40,391 nucleotides of DNA from Prevotella sp. UBA4339 (lineage in GTDB: Bacteria; Bacteroidota; Bacteroidia; Bacteroidales; Bacteroidaceae): positions 1 through 40,391 of the forward strand of contig DGTJ01000104.1 of assembly GCA_002393725.1 (NCBI GenBank), written 5' to 3'. The notes below the pieces were generated by a model. It had not been told where the DNA came from, did not search any database, and saw only the letters and a list, made by a program, of their open reading frames with translations. Shown here piece by piece: positions 13,636 through 22,841 of this stretch. Position numbers and translations under genes: made by a program. How positions within the stretch are numbered: the first letter of the stretch is position 1; each line of letters opens with the position of its first letter.

Positions 13636-15750
13636 ATGAAAAAGATATATAGTATGTTATTTGCTGCCGCTGCTATCAGCTTCGGCGCAACCTCCTGCTC
13701 GGACTTCCTGGAGGAGGACAACAAGACCGGTGAGACTGCCGACCTGGCATACAACACCGTATCTGGCATCGACGGACTTATCACCTCAGCCTACGACTAT
13801 ACACACGGCTGGTGGGGTAAGGAGCCATCACTCGGACTTGCCGAGATGGGCAGCGACCTGTTCTATTTCGGTTACGACAACAAGCAGAAGTCGATGCTGA
13901 AGTACGACATCTCTGCAGAAGCCCTTGGAAACAATGTAGCCGACAATCCCTGCCTCGACCAGTACTGGGAGATGTTCTATGCAGGAGTTGACGTATGTAA
14001 CAACGCCATGAAATATGTGCCGAAATGTACTGTTATTGATGACAACAAGAAGGCCGCATATTTAGGCGATGCCTATTTCCTCCGTGCACTATATTATTCT
14101 CAGATGGTTGCAATGTGGGGACCGATCCCTTATAATGCAGAACCGATAAACAGTATCAACAACAATCCTGTAAGAATGCCGGAGGCTGAGGTATACGGAA
14201 ATATCCTTAACGACCTTAAGGCCTCAATGGAGAACTACAAGAAGGCAAACATTATGACTCCGAAGTCGGCAACAGGTACAGGACGTGCCTACTACTACTC
14301 TGCCGAGGCTCTCTATGCACGCGTAGCCCTCTATGCAGCATCGTGGCTGGGTGCCAGTGCAGTAAGCGGATATGGCAACCTCTATACCGAGGCTCTCAAT
14401 GCATCTACAGACGTAATCAACAACTCTGGTGCAAAGTTCTACGACCGCTATAGCGACACATGGAATTTGAACAACGAGGAGGCAACAACAAATACAGAAA
14501 ACCTCTTTGCCGTACACTACTCAAACGATCTGTCAGCAGGTCGTGACAACTGCGTGCCTTACCGCTTCTCAGACGAGGGGAAGGGACAATTCAACTCACT
14601 CATCACTCGCACCGGCTACGGCCGTAATGGCGGTAGCGCAGCACACCTGATGTTCCCGTCACTGTGGAACAACGGTTGCGATGACATCGGTCCTAACGGA
14701 CAGTCAAACAAGTCTGTATTCTTCCGCATGGCTGCCGGCAAGACAACCATCAAGAGTAAGATGACAAATGAGGATATCGAGGTAGGCAAGTACTATTCTC
14801 CTTACGGACGCGGATTCACACGCTATCTGCCCTCACTATACTTCTGGCAGCTGCTGGAGTCAGTCAAGGAGACCGACCAACGCTACAACGGTACACTGAT
14901 TACGAGCTACCGCATACCTTACGAACTTTCTCAGAACGCAGCCAACTATCCAAAGATGAGCGATCAGGAGTTCAAGGACTATGAAGAAGCTTACAAGGAA
15001 GACGGCAACTACTTCAACGGTGGCGGCATCGCTATCCTCTACAGCATTCTGGACGGCAACTCTGCTGAGGGTAAGGCTCTTCAGGATTATGCCAAGGACC
15101 GCTTCCGCCTGCAGTTTGCCTATGGTGGCGATATCCCTGTATACACCACAGGCGATCCCGCTACAGCACTGCCTACAGAAGGTGGTAAGGCCGTATCTGA
15201 CGTGTATGGCGACGCTCGCTACAAGAGCGAGAAGATTGAAGGCCGCCGTTCATATCCTTGCATCAAGAAATTCCTCGACGATCAGTATAATCCTACCTAT
15301 CCTACTCATGACCTGAGCTATCGCGACTGCATGGTATTACGTCTTGCAGAGATGTATCTGATTAAGGCAGAGGCAGAGATGCAGACAGGCGGCAATGCCC
15401 TGAACACCATTAATCAGCTGCGTGCTGCTCGTGCTATCGCAGGTAAGGACAACTCCATCAGCGGAACTGTTGACATCGAGACCATCCTCCGCGAGCGTGC
15501 CCTGGAACTCTGTGGTGAGTATCAGCGCTGGTTCGACCTGAAGCGTACACATACATTAATTGACCATGTCAAGAAGTACAATGCCCAGGCTTCCGGCAAC
15601 ATCGCTGTCAAGCACTACTATCGTCCGATTCCTCTGAGTGAGCTGGAGGCAGTAACCAACCGTTCCGATGCAAACGTTCCTCAAGATGCAAACGGTGTAC
15701 TGCAGTACTCGGCCGCAGCAGAAGGTATGTGGCAGAATCCTGGATATTAA
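13636..15750 (+). CDS. SusD/RagB-family glycan-binding lipoprotein
   Basis: A surface lipoprotein that lids the SusC partner and captures oligosaccharides. The start at 13636 gives a normal lipoprotein signal, Met-Lys-Lys, a hydrophobic core and ATSC at about residue 21; the ATG at 13624 would add four residues. SusD hallmarks include the N-terminal FLEEDNKTGETADLAYNT region, the helical AYFLRALYY segment (TPR-like) and the C-terminal ERALELCGEYQRWFDLKRT. At about 704 residues it is longer than the common 500-600. It ends shortly before a strong terminator at 15777, so the first operon is just this pair. Confidence 0.93.
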   Translation: MKKIYSMLFAAAAISFGATSCSDFLEEDNKTGETADLAYNTVSGIDGLITSAYDYTHGWWGKEPSLGLAEMGSDLFYFGYDNKQKSMLKYDISAEALGNNVADNPCLDQYWEMFYAGVDVCNNAMKYVPKCTVIDDNKKAAYLGDAYFLRALYYSQMVAMWGPIPYNAEPINSINNNPVRMPEAEVYGNILNDLKASMENYKKANIMTPKSATGTGRAYYYSAEALYARVALYAASWLGASAVSGYGNLYTEALNASTDVINNSGAKFYDRYSDTWNLNNEEATTNTENLFAVHYSNDLSAGRDNCVPYRFSDEGKGQFNSLITRTGYGRNGGSAAHLMFPSLWNNGCDDIGPNGQSNKSVFFRMAAGKTTIKSKMTNEDIEVGKYYSPYGRGFTRYLPSLYFWQLLESVKETDQRYNGTLITSYRIPYELSQNAANYPKMSDQEFKDYEEAYKEDGNYFNGGGIAILYSILDGNSAEGKALQDYAKDRFRLQFAYGGDIPVYTTGDPATALPTEGGKAVSDVYGDARYKSEKIEGRRSYPCIKKFLDDQYNPTYPTHDLSYRDCMVLRLAEMYLIKAEAEMQTGGNALNTINQLRAARAIAGKDNSISGTVDIETILRERALELCGEYQRWFDLKRTHTLIDHVKKYNAQASGNIAVKHYYRPIPLSELEAVTNRSDANVPQDANGVLQYSAAAEGMWQNPGY

Positions 15751-15776
15751 TCCCTCTTAATTAGTTATAAAAATCA

Positions 15777-15816
15777 GCGGGTGTGCCAAAACAAATGACA
15801 CACCCGCACTTTTTTT
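15777..15816 (+). terminator. Terminator of first SusCD operon
   Basis: GCGGGTGTG (15777-15785) pairs exactly with CACACCCGC (15799-15807), followed by AC and seven T. Confidence 0.85.
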
Positions 15817-15835
15817 AAGGAATCCTTTTAGCCGA

Positions 15836-15970
15836 TTACTTCACGATTATCTTCTTGCCGTTCTTGATCACAAGCCCCTTAAATCCGTCTGCTACCTTCT
15901 GACCTGCGAGGTTGTAGGCAGCACCGTCAGCCTTTTCTCTGTCGAGGATGATTTCATGCTGCAAATTTAC
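15836..15970 (-). pseudogene. Remnant of a secreted-protein C-terminal tail
   Basis: The minus strand encodes YNLAGQKVADGFKGLVI followed by a Lys-rich end and a stop at 15836. This closely resembles the terminal motif (YNLAGQKV...GLVIKNGKK) carried by many secreted Prevotella enzymes, probably a sorting or anchoring tail. No upstream body of the protein is present: reading back gives only a short A+T-rich stretch that runs into the regulatory region of the second SusC gene. It looks like what is left after deletion of a secreted enzyme gene in this locus. A minus-strand TAAATTTG (15969-15962) is probably fortuitous. Confidence 0.55.
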
Positions 15971-16014
15971 AAATAACATCTTAAATAGAAACAATTTCCT
16001 TTTATGAATGTTTT

Positions 16015-16027
16015 GCAAACGTTTACG
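16015..16027 (+). promoter_or_regulatory. LacI-family operator (second)
   Basis: GCAAAC and GTTTACG around the central CG, nearly palindromic and sharing AAACGTTTACGA with the site at 10466. Its centre is 51 bp upstream of the -7 box at 16072, exactly as at the first SusC promoter. Confidence 0.7.
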
Positions 16028-16071
16028 AAAAGAAATTGAGATAAATCAAGTTTTTTTTCATTTTTTTGTCG

Positions 16072-16079
16072 TACCTTTG
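16072..16079 (+). promoter_or_regulatory. -7 box of second SusC operon
   Basis: TACCTTTG at 16072-16079. A T-rich run occupies the -33 region with no correctly spaced TTG, again suggesting dependence on an activator. The leader to the ATG at 16118 is about 35 bases. Confidence 0.65.
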
Positions 16080-16117
16080 CACAAAATTACTTTTATTTAT
16101 TAATAACTACTAAATTT

Positions 16118-19100
16118 ATGTCTGTTAAACTAAGTAACTTACGAATCGCGCTAACAGCCATTTTTGCGTTCATCGCACTGGGCATATCAGCGCAGACTAA
16201 GGTAACGGTGAAGGACGCCACAGGCGAAGGAGTCATCGGTGCCAGTGTCATCGAGAAAGGTACCACCAACGGTGGTGTAACCGATTTCGACGGTAATTTT
16301 GTGATCAAGCCGACAGGTAGCAAGCCAGTCATCGTCATCTCATACATCGGTATGAAGACGAAGGAGGCATCTATCGCCGGTAAGAGCGAAATCGAGGTAA
16401 TTCTCGAGGAAGACGCAACCACACTTAACGACGTTGTCGTTATCGGTTACGGCTCTGTAAAGAAGAAGGACCTGACAGGATCAGTCGCTACTGTAAACAG
16501 CGAGACTCTGCAGGCCGTACCTGTTGCCAACGCCTCTGAGGCCCTCACCGGTAAGATGGTGGGTGTGCAGGTGACTACCACTGAAGGCTCTCCTGACGCA
16601 GAAGTAAAGATCCGCGTGCGCGGAGGTGGTTCGATCACCCAGAGCAACGACCCTCTCTACATCGTCGACGGATTCCCAGTTGAGAGTATCAGCGATATCC
16701 CCGCCAACGATATCGAGGACATCACAGTGCTGAAAGACGCTTCTTCTACAGCCATCTACGGTAGCCGCGGTGCCAACGGTGTTATCCTCGTTACAACCAA
16801 GAGCGGTAAGGAAGGTAAGACAAAGGTGAGCTACAACGCTTACTACAGCTGGAAGAAGATTGCCAAGACACAGGACGTGCTCTCTGCCAAGGACTATGCC
16901 ACATGGCAGTACGAGCTGGCACTTCTGAAGAACAACAACGATCCTGAGAAGATCTCTTCTTATACCGACTATTTCGGTAACTACCAGGATCTTGACATGT
17001 ACGACAACATCGCCACTAACGACTGGCAGGATCTCGTATACGGACGTACAGGTCACACCTTCAACCACAACATCAACATCAACGGTGGTACCGAGAGCAT
17101 CAAGTATGCATTCAGCTATGCACACATGAACGACAAGGCCATCCAGATCGGCTCTCGCTTCAAGCGCGACAACTTCTCACTGAAGCTGAACACCAAGCCC
17201 ACCAAGACCACTACCCTCGACTTCCAGGCTCGCTACTCTAAGACAAACATCTACGGTGGTGGTGCCCAGGACGCAAACGGTGTATACGACTCCGACCGTC
17301 GTCTGCGCTATGCAGTGATCTACACCCCATTCCCCCTGAAGAACCTCGACCCGACAGCAGGTGCCGACGACGACGATATCGGTAACCTCTACAACCCGAT
17401 CCAGTCACAGTGGGACAACGACCAGAAGAAGGAGCGCAAGAACCTGAACATCGCAGGAGCGTTCGGCTGGGAGGTGTACACGGACCTGAAGCTCCGCACA
17501 GAGTTCGGCTACGACGACTATAACGACTACGAACAGCGTTACTGGGGTCTTACCACATATTATATTAAGAACGTACCAGCCGTAGACAACCAGAACATGC
17601 CGGCCATCCGCCTGACTGCTACCAGCCGTCACCGCTTCCGCAATACCAACACCATCAACTACGACTTCAAGAAGATTCTCAACAGCGAGGACCACAGCCT
17701 GAACATGATGGTAGGTCATGAGTATGTGATCACCAAGAAGCGCGTGAACACCGACGAGACCCACGGCTTCCCCGTAGACTTCGACTCTGAGACAGCATGG
17801 AAGCTCACCACACAGGGTGTGCCCTACTCTATCGACGACGCATACAGCGCAGACGACAAGCTGCTGTCATTCTTCGGACGTCTGAACTACAACTTCAAGG
17901 ACCGCTACTTGCTCAGCGCCACATTCCGTGCCGATGCCAGCTCTAAGTTCGCCAAGGAGAACCGCTGGGGTTACTTCCCATCAGCAGCCTTCGCATGGCG
18001 TATCTCTTCTGAGCCATTCATGGCCGGAACAGAGAAGTGGCTCGACGACTTGAAGCTCCGCATCAGCTACGGTACTGCCGGTAACAACAACATCCCAGTA
18101 GGACAGCTCGTACAGACCTACAGTCCTAAGTCGACAGCATGGGTTAACGGTATTTCTTCATACTGGGCACCCGACAAGTATATGGCTAACCCCGACCTTA
18201 AGTGGGAGACGACCATCACACGTAACATCGGTCTTGACTTCACACTCTTCGGAGGCAAGCTGAACGGTTCGTTGGAAGCCTACCTGAACACCACCAAGGA
18301 CCTGCTCATCGCATTCCCCGTAGGAGGTACAGGCTACGACAACCAGTATCGTAACATGGGTGAGACAGAGAACAAGGGTATCGAGTTCAGCTTCACCTGG
18401 CACGCAGTCAATAAGAAGAACTGGGGTATCGACGTGAGCGGTAACATCGGTTTCAACAAGAACAAGGTTAAGGATCTCGGTGTGATGGAAGACTTCGGTT
18501 GGAACAGTAACTGGGCATCTACCGAAATCGGTAACGACTACTGGATCTCTGTAGGCAATCCTCTCGGACAGGTAATGGGCTATCGTCTCGACGGCAACGG
18601 CCGCTACGAGGTGAGCGACTTCTCAGGCTATGACGAGAAGAAGGGCTGGATACTGAAGGAAGGTGTGGCCGACGCTACATCAGTAGTTGGAACAATCCGC
18701 CCAGGTTCGCTCAAGCTGAAGGACCTCGACGGTGACGGCAACGTCACTTATGAGAAGGATGTGGAAGTGCTCGGCGACGTCAACCCGACAGCATTCGGAG
18801 GATTCACGCTCTCTGGTCACGCATACGGCTTCGACCTCAGTGCAGCCTTCAACTACAGCATTGGCAACAAGGTATACAATGCCAACAAGATTGAGTACAC
18901 CTCAACATCAAAGTATCAGTATCGCAGTATGGCTACCGACATGGAGGCAGGTTCACGCTGGACCAACCTCGACCCGGAGACCGGCCTGCTGAGCAACGAC
19001 CCAGACCGTCTGGCAGCTCTTAATGCCAACACCACGATGTGGTCACCCTACATGAGCAAGATGGTACTTACCGACTGGGCTCTCGAGAATGCTTCATTCC

Positions 19101-19336
19101 TGCGCCTGAACACCCTGTCGCTGGGTTACACCATCCCTGCAGCGCTGACCAAGAAGGCCGGCATCAGCAGCCTGCGTTTCTATGTAACGGCTTACAACGT
19201 ATTCACAATCACCGGCTACAGCGGCTTCGATCCTGAGTCTGACTGCTACCGCAAGACAGCCCTGACACCAAGCGTTGACCACTCTGGTTACCCACGTAGC
19301 CGTCAGTTCGTTGTTGGTTTGAACTTGAATTTCTAA
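16118..19336 (+). CDS. SusC/RagA-type TonB-dependent outer-membrane transporter (second)
   Basis: A 1072-residue SusC homologue: signal peptide ending ISAQ (about residue 26), carboxypeptidase-regulatory-like domain (about 28-100), VVVIGYG at about 106-112, a plug with IRVRGGGSIT, YIVDGFPV and RGANGVILVTTK, and a large barrel ending LNLNF. It shares the N-terminal VTVKDATGEG phrasing with the first SusC but differs through most of the barrel, so it probably takes a different oligosaccharide from the same polysaccharide. A strong Shine-Dalgarno sequence (AAGGAGG near 19341) follows the gene and drives the SusD gene starting 19 bases after its stop. The LacI-type site at 16015 should control it. 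Confidence 0.95.
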   Translation: MSVKLSNLRIALTAIFAFIALGISAQTKVTVKDATGEGVIGASVIEKGTTNGGVTDFDGNFVIKPTGSKPVIVISYIGMKTKEASIAGKSEIEVILEEDATTLNDVVVIGYGSVKKKDLTGSVATVNSETLQAVPVANASEALTGKMVGVQVTTTEGSPDAEVKIRVRGGGSITQSNDPLYIVDGFPVESISDIPANDIEDITVLKDASSTAIYGSRGANGVILVTTKSGKEGKTKVSYNAYYSWKKIAKTQDVLSAKDYATWQYELALLKNNNDPEKISSYTDYFGNYQDLDMYDNIATNDWQDLVYGRTGHTFNHNININGGTESIKYAFSYAHMNDKAIQIGSRFKRDNFSLKLNTKPTKTTTLDFQARYSKTNIYGGGAQDANGVYDSDRRLRYAVIYTPFPLKNLDPTAGADDDDIGNLYNPIQSQWDNDQKKERKNLNIAGAFGWEVYTDLKLRTEFGYDDYNDYEQRYWGLTTYYIKNVPAVDNQNMPAIRLTATSRHRFRNTNTINYDFKKILNSEDHSLNMMVGHEYVITKKRVNTDETHGFPVDFDSETAWKLTTQGVPYSIDDAYSADDKLLSFFGRLNYNFKDRYLLSATFRADASSKFAKENRWGYFPSAAFAWRISSEPFMAGTEKWLDDLKLRISYGTAGNNNIPVGQLVQTYSPKSTAWVNGISSYWAPDKYMANPDLKWETTITRNIGLDFTLFGGKLNGSLEAYLNTTKDLLIAFPVGGTGYDNQYRNMGETENKGIEFSFTWHAVNKKNWGIDVSGNIGFNKNKVKDLGVMEDFGWNSNWASTEIGNDYWISVGNPLGQVMGYRLDGNGRYEVSDFSGYDEKKGWILKEGVADATSVVGTIRPGSLKLKDLDGDGNVTYEKDVEVLGDVNPTAFGGFTLSGHAYGFDLSAAFNYSIGNKVYNANKIEYTSTSKYQYRSMATDMEAGSRWTNLDPETGLLSNDPDRLAALNANTTMWSPYMSKMVLTDWALENASFLRLNTLSLGYTIPAALTKKAGISSLRFYVTAYNVFTITGYSGFDPESDCYRKTALTPSVDHSGYPRSRQFVVGLNLNF

Positions 19337-19355
19337 AATGAAGGAGGACTAAAAC

Positions 19356-21164
19356 ATGAAGAATTATATTAAATTATCAATATTGTCACTTTCGCTCGTA
19401 GGCCTTGCCTCTTGCGACATGGATGCACCTTCTATCTCTACCCTCGACGAGTCGTCAGTCTTCGCTACATACTCGCTGGCAGAGTCGGAAGTGATGTCTA
19501 TCCACGTGTCTTTCGGTGAGACCAACTCTTACCGCGGACGTTTCCTGCCTTACTATGGCGTAAACACTGATGTAGAATGGGGTAACGCACCATCATTTGC
19601 CGACCGCGTGACCGACAAGCAGAGTCTGTGGAACTATGCCACTCTCGCAGGTAACGGACAGATGAACACCTCGAACAATGCCTACGCAAAGTTCTATGAG
19701 GGTATCGAGCGCGCCAACCTGGCCATCAAGGGTATCCGCCAGTATGGTAACATCGAGAACAATGCCAACATGCGCCATCTGCTCGGCGAGGCTCTCACTC
19801 TCCGTGCCGTCATCTACAACGACCTGATCAAGGCCTGGGGTGACGTGCCGGCACGCTTCGAGCCCAACAACTCTGAGAACATGTACCTTCCACGTACCAA
19901 CCGCGACGTCATCTACAAGCAGCTGCTGGCCGACCTCGAAGAGGCAGAGGGCTACTGCTACTGGGCTAACGAGAACGCCATCACAAAGTCGACCGAGCGT
20001 GTGAGCAAGGACTTCGTAAAGGGTCTGCGCGCACGACTGGCACTCTATGCCGGCGGTTATGGCCTGCGCGGTGACGGCTATCGACTCTCAAAGGATCCCG
20101 ACCTGGCACCTGCAAAGATGTACGAGATTGCCAAGACCGAGTGTGAGGAAGTGATTGCCCACGGCAGCACCAAGCTGGGCTCATTCAAGGAGAACTTCAC
20201 AAAGCTCTGCCAGGACAACGTGACAGCTGGCGGCGAGAGCCTCTGGGAGATACCATTCTCTGCAGGACGCGGACGCGTGCTCTACACATGGGGACTGAAG
20301 CACAACGCAAAAGACCAGTACACACAGCAGTCACAGGGCGGTGTGAACCGTGCAGTGTCAACACTCTACTACGACTATGATCCTGAGGACGTACGCCGTG
20401 ACATCACCGTAGTGCCTTACGAGTGGAGCAAGGAACTTGTAGCAGGCAACTCTCACGTCACACTGAGCGGCCTGAACAAGATGTGCTTCGGCAAGCTCCG
20501 CTACGAGTGGATGAACCGTATCGTAACCTCTACCAACGACGACGGTGTCAACTGGCAGTACATGCGTCTGGCCGACGTCTACCTGATGGCAGCCGAGGCA
20601 GAGAACGAGCTGGGCAACACCACGACAGCTTGGACATACATGAAGCCAGTGCTCGACCGTGCCCTCCCCGCAGCAAAGGTATCAGCCCTGCAGGCTAAGT
20701 ACACTGCCTCACAGCAGGCTTTCCGCGAGGGTATATACGACCAGCGCGCACTGGAGTTCGCCGGTGAGGCGCTCCGTAAGGCCGACCTCATCCGCTGGGG
20801 TAACATCGACGCCAAGATGGCAGAGGCAAAGGCTAAGCTGACACGCCTGGCCAACCGCACCGGAGAGTATGAGGGACTGCCCGACAAGGTGTACATCAAC
20901 GGTACTGAGGATGCCAACAACATCCAGGTATACGGCTTGAACAAGGGCGAGGACGACGCAGCTGTCATCAACGAGCTCGAAGGCTGGGAGAGCAAGAGCT
21001 GGTTCGGTTCTGCCGACAAGCCTGCACTGACAGAAGACATCATCGACGGTCTGTATGTCAACACTCCAAGCACCAACTGCCTGTGGCCTATCTGGCAGAA
21101 CTTTATTGACTCAAGCAACAACCAGCTGAACAATGACGGTAACTACGGCCAGTTGTCAGACTAA
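19356..21164 (+). CDS. SusD/RagB-family glycan-binding lipoprotein (second)
   Basis: A 602-residue SusD homologue with lipoprotein signal LVGLASC (Cys at about residue 20). SusD features include the TLRAVIYNDLIKAWGDVP helix with the conserved Gly-Asp-Val-Pro turn, the ADVYLMAAEAENELG helix and DQRALEFAGEALRKADLIRWG near the C-terminus. It is placed 19 bases after its SusC partner with AAGGAGG upstream of the ATG. The next lipoprotein gene begins 20 bases after its stop, so the three genes form one operon. Confidence 0.95.
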   Translation: MKNYIKLSILSLSLVGLASCDMDAPSISTLDESSVFATYSLAESEVMSIHVSFGETNSYRGRFLPYYGVNTDVEWGNAPSFADRVTDKQSLWNYATLAGNGQMNTSNNAYAKFYEGIERANLAIKGIRQYGNIENNANMRHLLGEALTLRAVIYNDLIKAWGDVPARFEPNNSENMYLPRTNRDVIYKQLLADLEEAEGYCYWANENAITKSTERVSKDFVKGLRARLALYAGGYGLRGDGYRLSKDPDLAPAKMYEIAKTECEEVIAHGSTKLGSFKENFTKLCQDNVTAGGESLWEIPFSAGRGRVLYTWGLKHNAKDQYTQQSQGGVNRAVSTLYYDYDPEDVRRDITVVPYEWSKELVAGNSHVTLSGLNKMCFGKLRYEWMNRIVTSTNDDGVNWQYMRLADVYLMAAEAENELGNTTTAWTYMKPVLDRALPAAKVSALQAKYTASQQAFREGIYDQRALEFAGEALRKADLIRWGNIDAKMAEAKAKLTRLANRTGEYEGLPDKVYINGTEDANNIQVYGLNKGEDDAAVINELEGWESKSWFGSADKPALTEDIIDGLYVNTPSTNCLWPIWQNFIDSSNNQLNNDGNYGQLSD

Positions 21165-21184
21165 TTAAAAACAAAGATTGAATC

Positions 21185-22759
21185 ATGAAAAAGATATTTT
21201 TGAAATCAATGGTGTTCGGGCTTGCAACACTGGCCCTGGCATCTTGCAGTGAGCCCGGCGACGAGATTACGAGCGTAGAATACAGCCGTAACTTCTCACC
21301 TACCAGCGTTGAGGCAAAGGTTCGCAACCGTACAAATGTGGAGCTGAGCTGGAACCTCGCCGAGGGCGTGACATCATACAACGTGGAGGTATACGCCAAC
21401 GACGTACTTACCTTTGCCGGCACACCGGCCAAGACTCTCTCCGTAACCCCCGACCAGGTGCCTGTGACGATAACAGGCCTCGAGGGTGAGACAGACTACT
21501 CTTTCCGCATTCAGGCTATCGGCGGAAAGGCCGACTCAAAGTGGAGCACAGCATGGGTGAAGACCGACGCTGAGCAGATCTTCAAGAACGTGAAGGAAGA
21601 AGAGATCAAGGGCTCTTCAGTAATACTGCGCTGGCCCGCCGGTGAGGAGGCTGCAACCATCACCCTCACTCCTGGCGACATCGTCTACAACGTCACTGCT
21701 GCCGACATCGCTGCCGGTGCGGCTACGATCACAGGTCTGACACCTGAAACCAACTACACAGCCGTCCTTGCACGCTCCAACGGCAAGACCCGCGGTGTCA
21801 TCACCTTCAAGACTGGTATCGACCTTGCAGACACTGATATCCTCGTAAAGGCCGGTTCTGACATCAGCGAGGCTATCAAGAATGCTCCTGAGGGCTATCG
21901 CCTCGTAGTAGAGCCAGGCGAATACGGCATCGCTACAGAAGAGGCCAGCCACGGCGGTTCTATCACCATCAGCAAGCCTCTGAGCATCAAGGGCCTGCGC
22001 CAGAACGACCACCCCGTAATCAAGGGCCGCTTCAAGGTGGAGGCAGACTTTGAACTCGACCAGGTAACTATCGACGGTACCGGTACGGACGGAGGTCAGG
22101 CATTCGACTTCACTGCAGAAGGTGAGCTCGACTACTTCTCTATCACCAACAGTGAGATAAGCAACTTCACCAAGGGCTTCTACTATCTGAACAAGGCCAC
22201 ACTGGTGAAGGAGATTACCATCGAGAACAATATCATCACCAATATCGAGTGCTCTGGCGGTGACTTCCTCGATGCTCGTAAGGGTGGATTCAACACACTG
22301 AGCTTCAAGAACAATACCGTTGCAGAGTCAGCCAAGAGCCGTGACTTCATCCGTATGGACGACAACTCAGGCAACGTGACAGCTGCTGCCAACATCATCG
22401 TTGACCACAATACATTCTACAATGTAGGTAGCGATGGGGCCAACTATCGTTTCTTCTACGTTCGCTGGAAGAGTGGTAACAAGATTACCTTCACCAACAA
22501 CCTCGTGGTAGGTACAAACTACAAGCGTGGTTTTGCTAACAACAGCGCTACTGACAAGGAGCCTACTCTCGACAACAATGTTTACTTCAACACTGAGAAC
22601 CTGGTTTCTGCAGGTGCAAGTGCTGACGCAACCATCATCTGGTTCGACGCTGCCGGTACAGTGCTCGATCCTCAGTTCAAGGATGCCGCCAAGGGTGACT
22701 TCACCGTAGGCAACGACAACGTCAAGGACAAGAAGGTCGGTGACCCACGCTGGATGTAA
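21185..22759 (+). CDS. Fn3 / parallel beta-helix lipoprotein (DUF4957/DUF5123-like)
   Basis: A 524-residue surface lipoprotein: LALASC at about residue 20, two fibronectin-III-like domains (about 40-125 and 130-210; VELSWNLAEGVTSYNVEVY and TGLTPETNYTAVLARS are typical), then a right-handed beta-helix (about 220-510) with repeated N-x-I/F-x-N turns. The end, DPQFKDAAKGDFTVGN, is the closing motif of the DUF5123 type found in pectin loci of Bacteroidetes. It resembles pectate-lyase folds and may bind or cleave homogalacturonan, but I cannot point to a catalytic set. It is the third gene of the second SusCD operon, the usual slot for a surface glycan-binding protein or the first-acting endo-enzyme. 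Confidence 0.8.
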   Translation: MKKIFLKSMVFGLATLALASCSEPGDEITSVEYSRNFSPTSVEAKVRNRTNVELSWNLAEGVTSYNVEVYANDVLTFAGTPAKTLSVTPDQVPVTITGLEGETDYSFRIQAIGGKADSKWSTAWVKTDAEQIFKNVKEEEIKGSSVILRWPAGEEAATITLTPGDIVYNVTAADIAAGAATITGLTPETNYTAVLARSNGKTRGVITFKTGIDLADTDILVKAGSDISEAIKNAPEGYRLVVEPGEYGIATEEASHGGSITISKPLSIKGLRQNDHPVIKGRFKVEADFELDQVTIDGTGTDGGQAFDFTAEGELDYFSITNSEISNFTKGFYYLNKATLVKEITIENNIITNIECSGGDFLDARKGGFNTLSFKNNTVAESAKSRDFIRMDDNSGNVTAAANIIVDHNTFYNVGSDGANYRFFYVRWKSGNKITFTNNLVVGTNYKRGFANNSATDKEPTLDNNVYFNTENLVSAGASADATIIWFDAAGTVLDPQFKDAAKGDFTVGNDNVKDKKVGDPRWM

Positions 22760-22784
22760 TGATGTAATCACTCCAACTCTATAG

Positions 22785-22829
22785 AAAAAGAAATCCCCGC
22801 CAGAATGTGGCGGGGATTTCTTTTTTTTA
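22785..22829. terminator. Bidirectional terminator
   Basis: A long stem, AAATCCCCGCC pairing with GGCGGGGATTT around AGAATGT, is extended by A and T runs on both sides, so it works for the plus-strand operon and for the convergent GH28 gene. Confidence 0.9.
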
Positions 22830-22841
22830 TTACCCTAAGAC

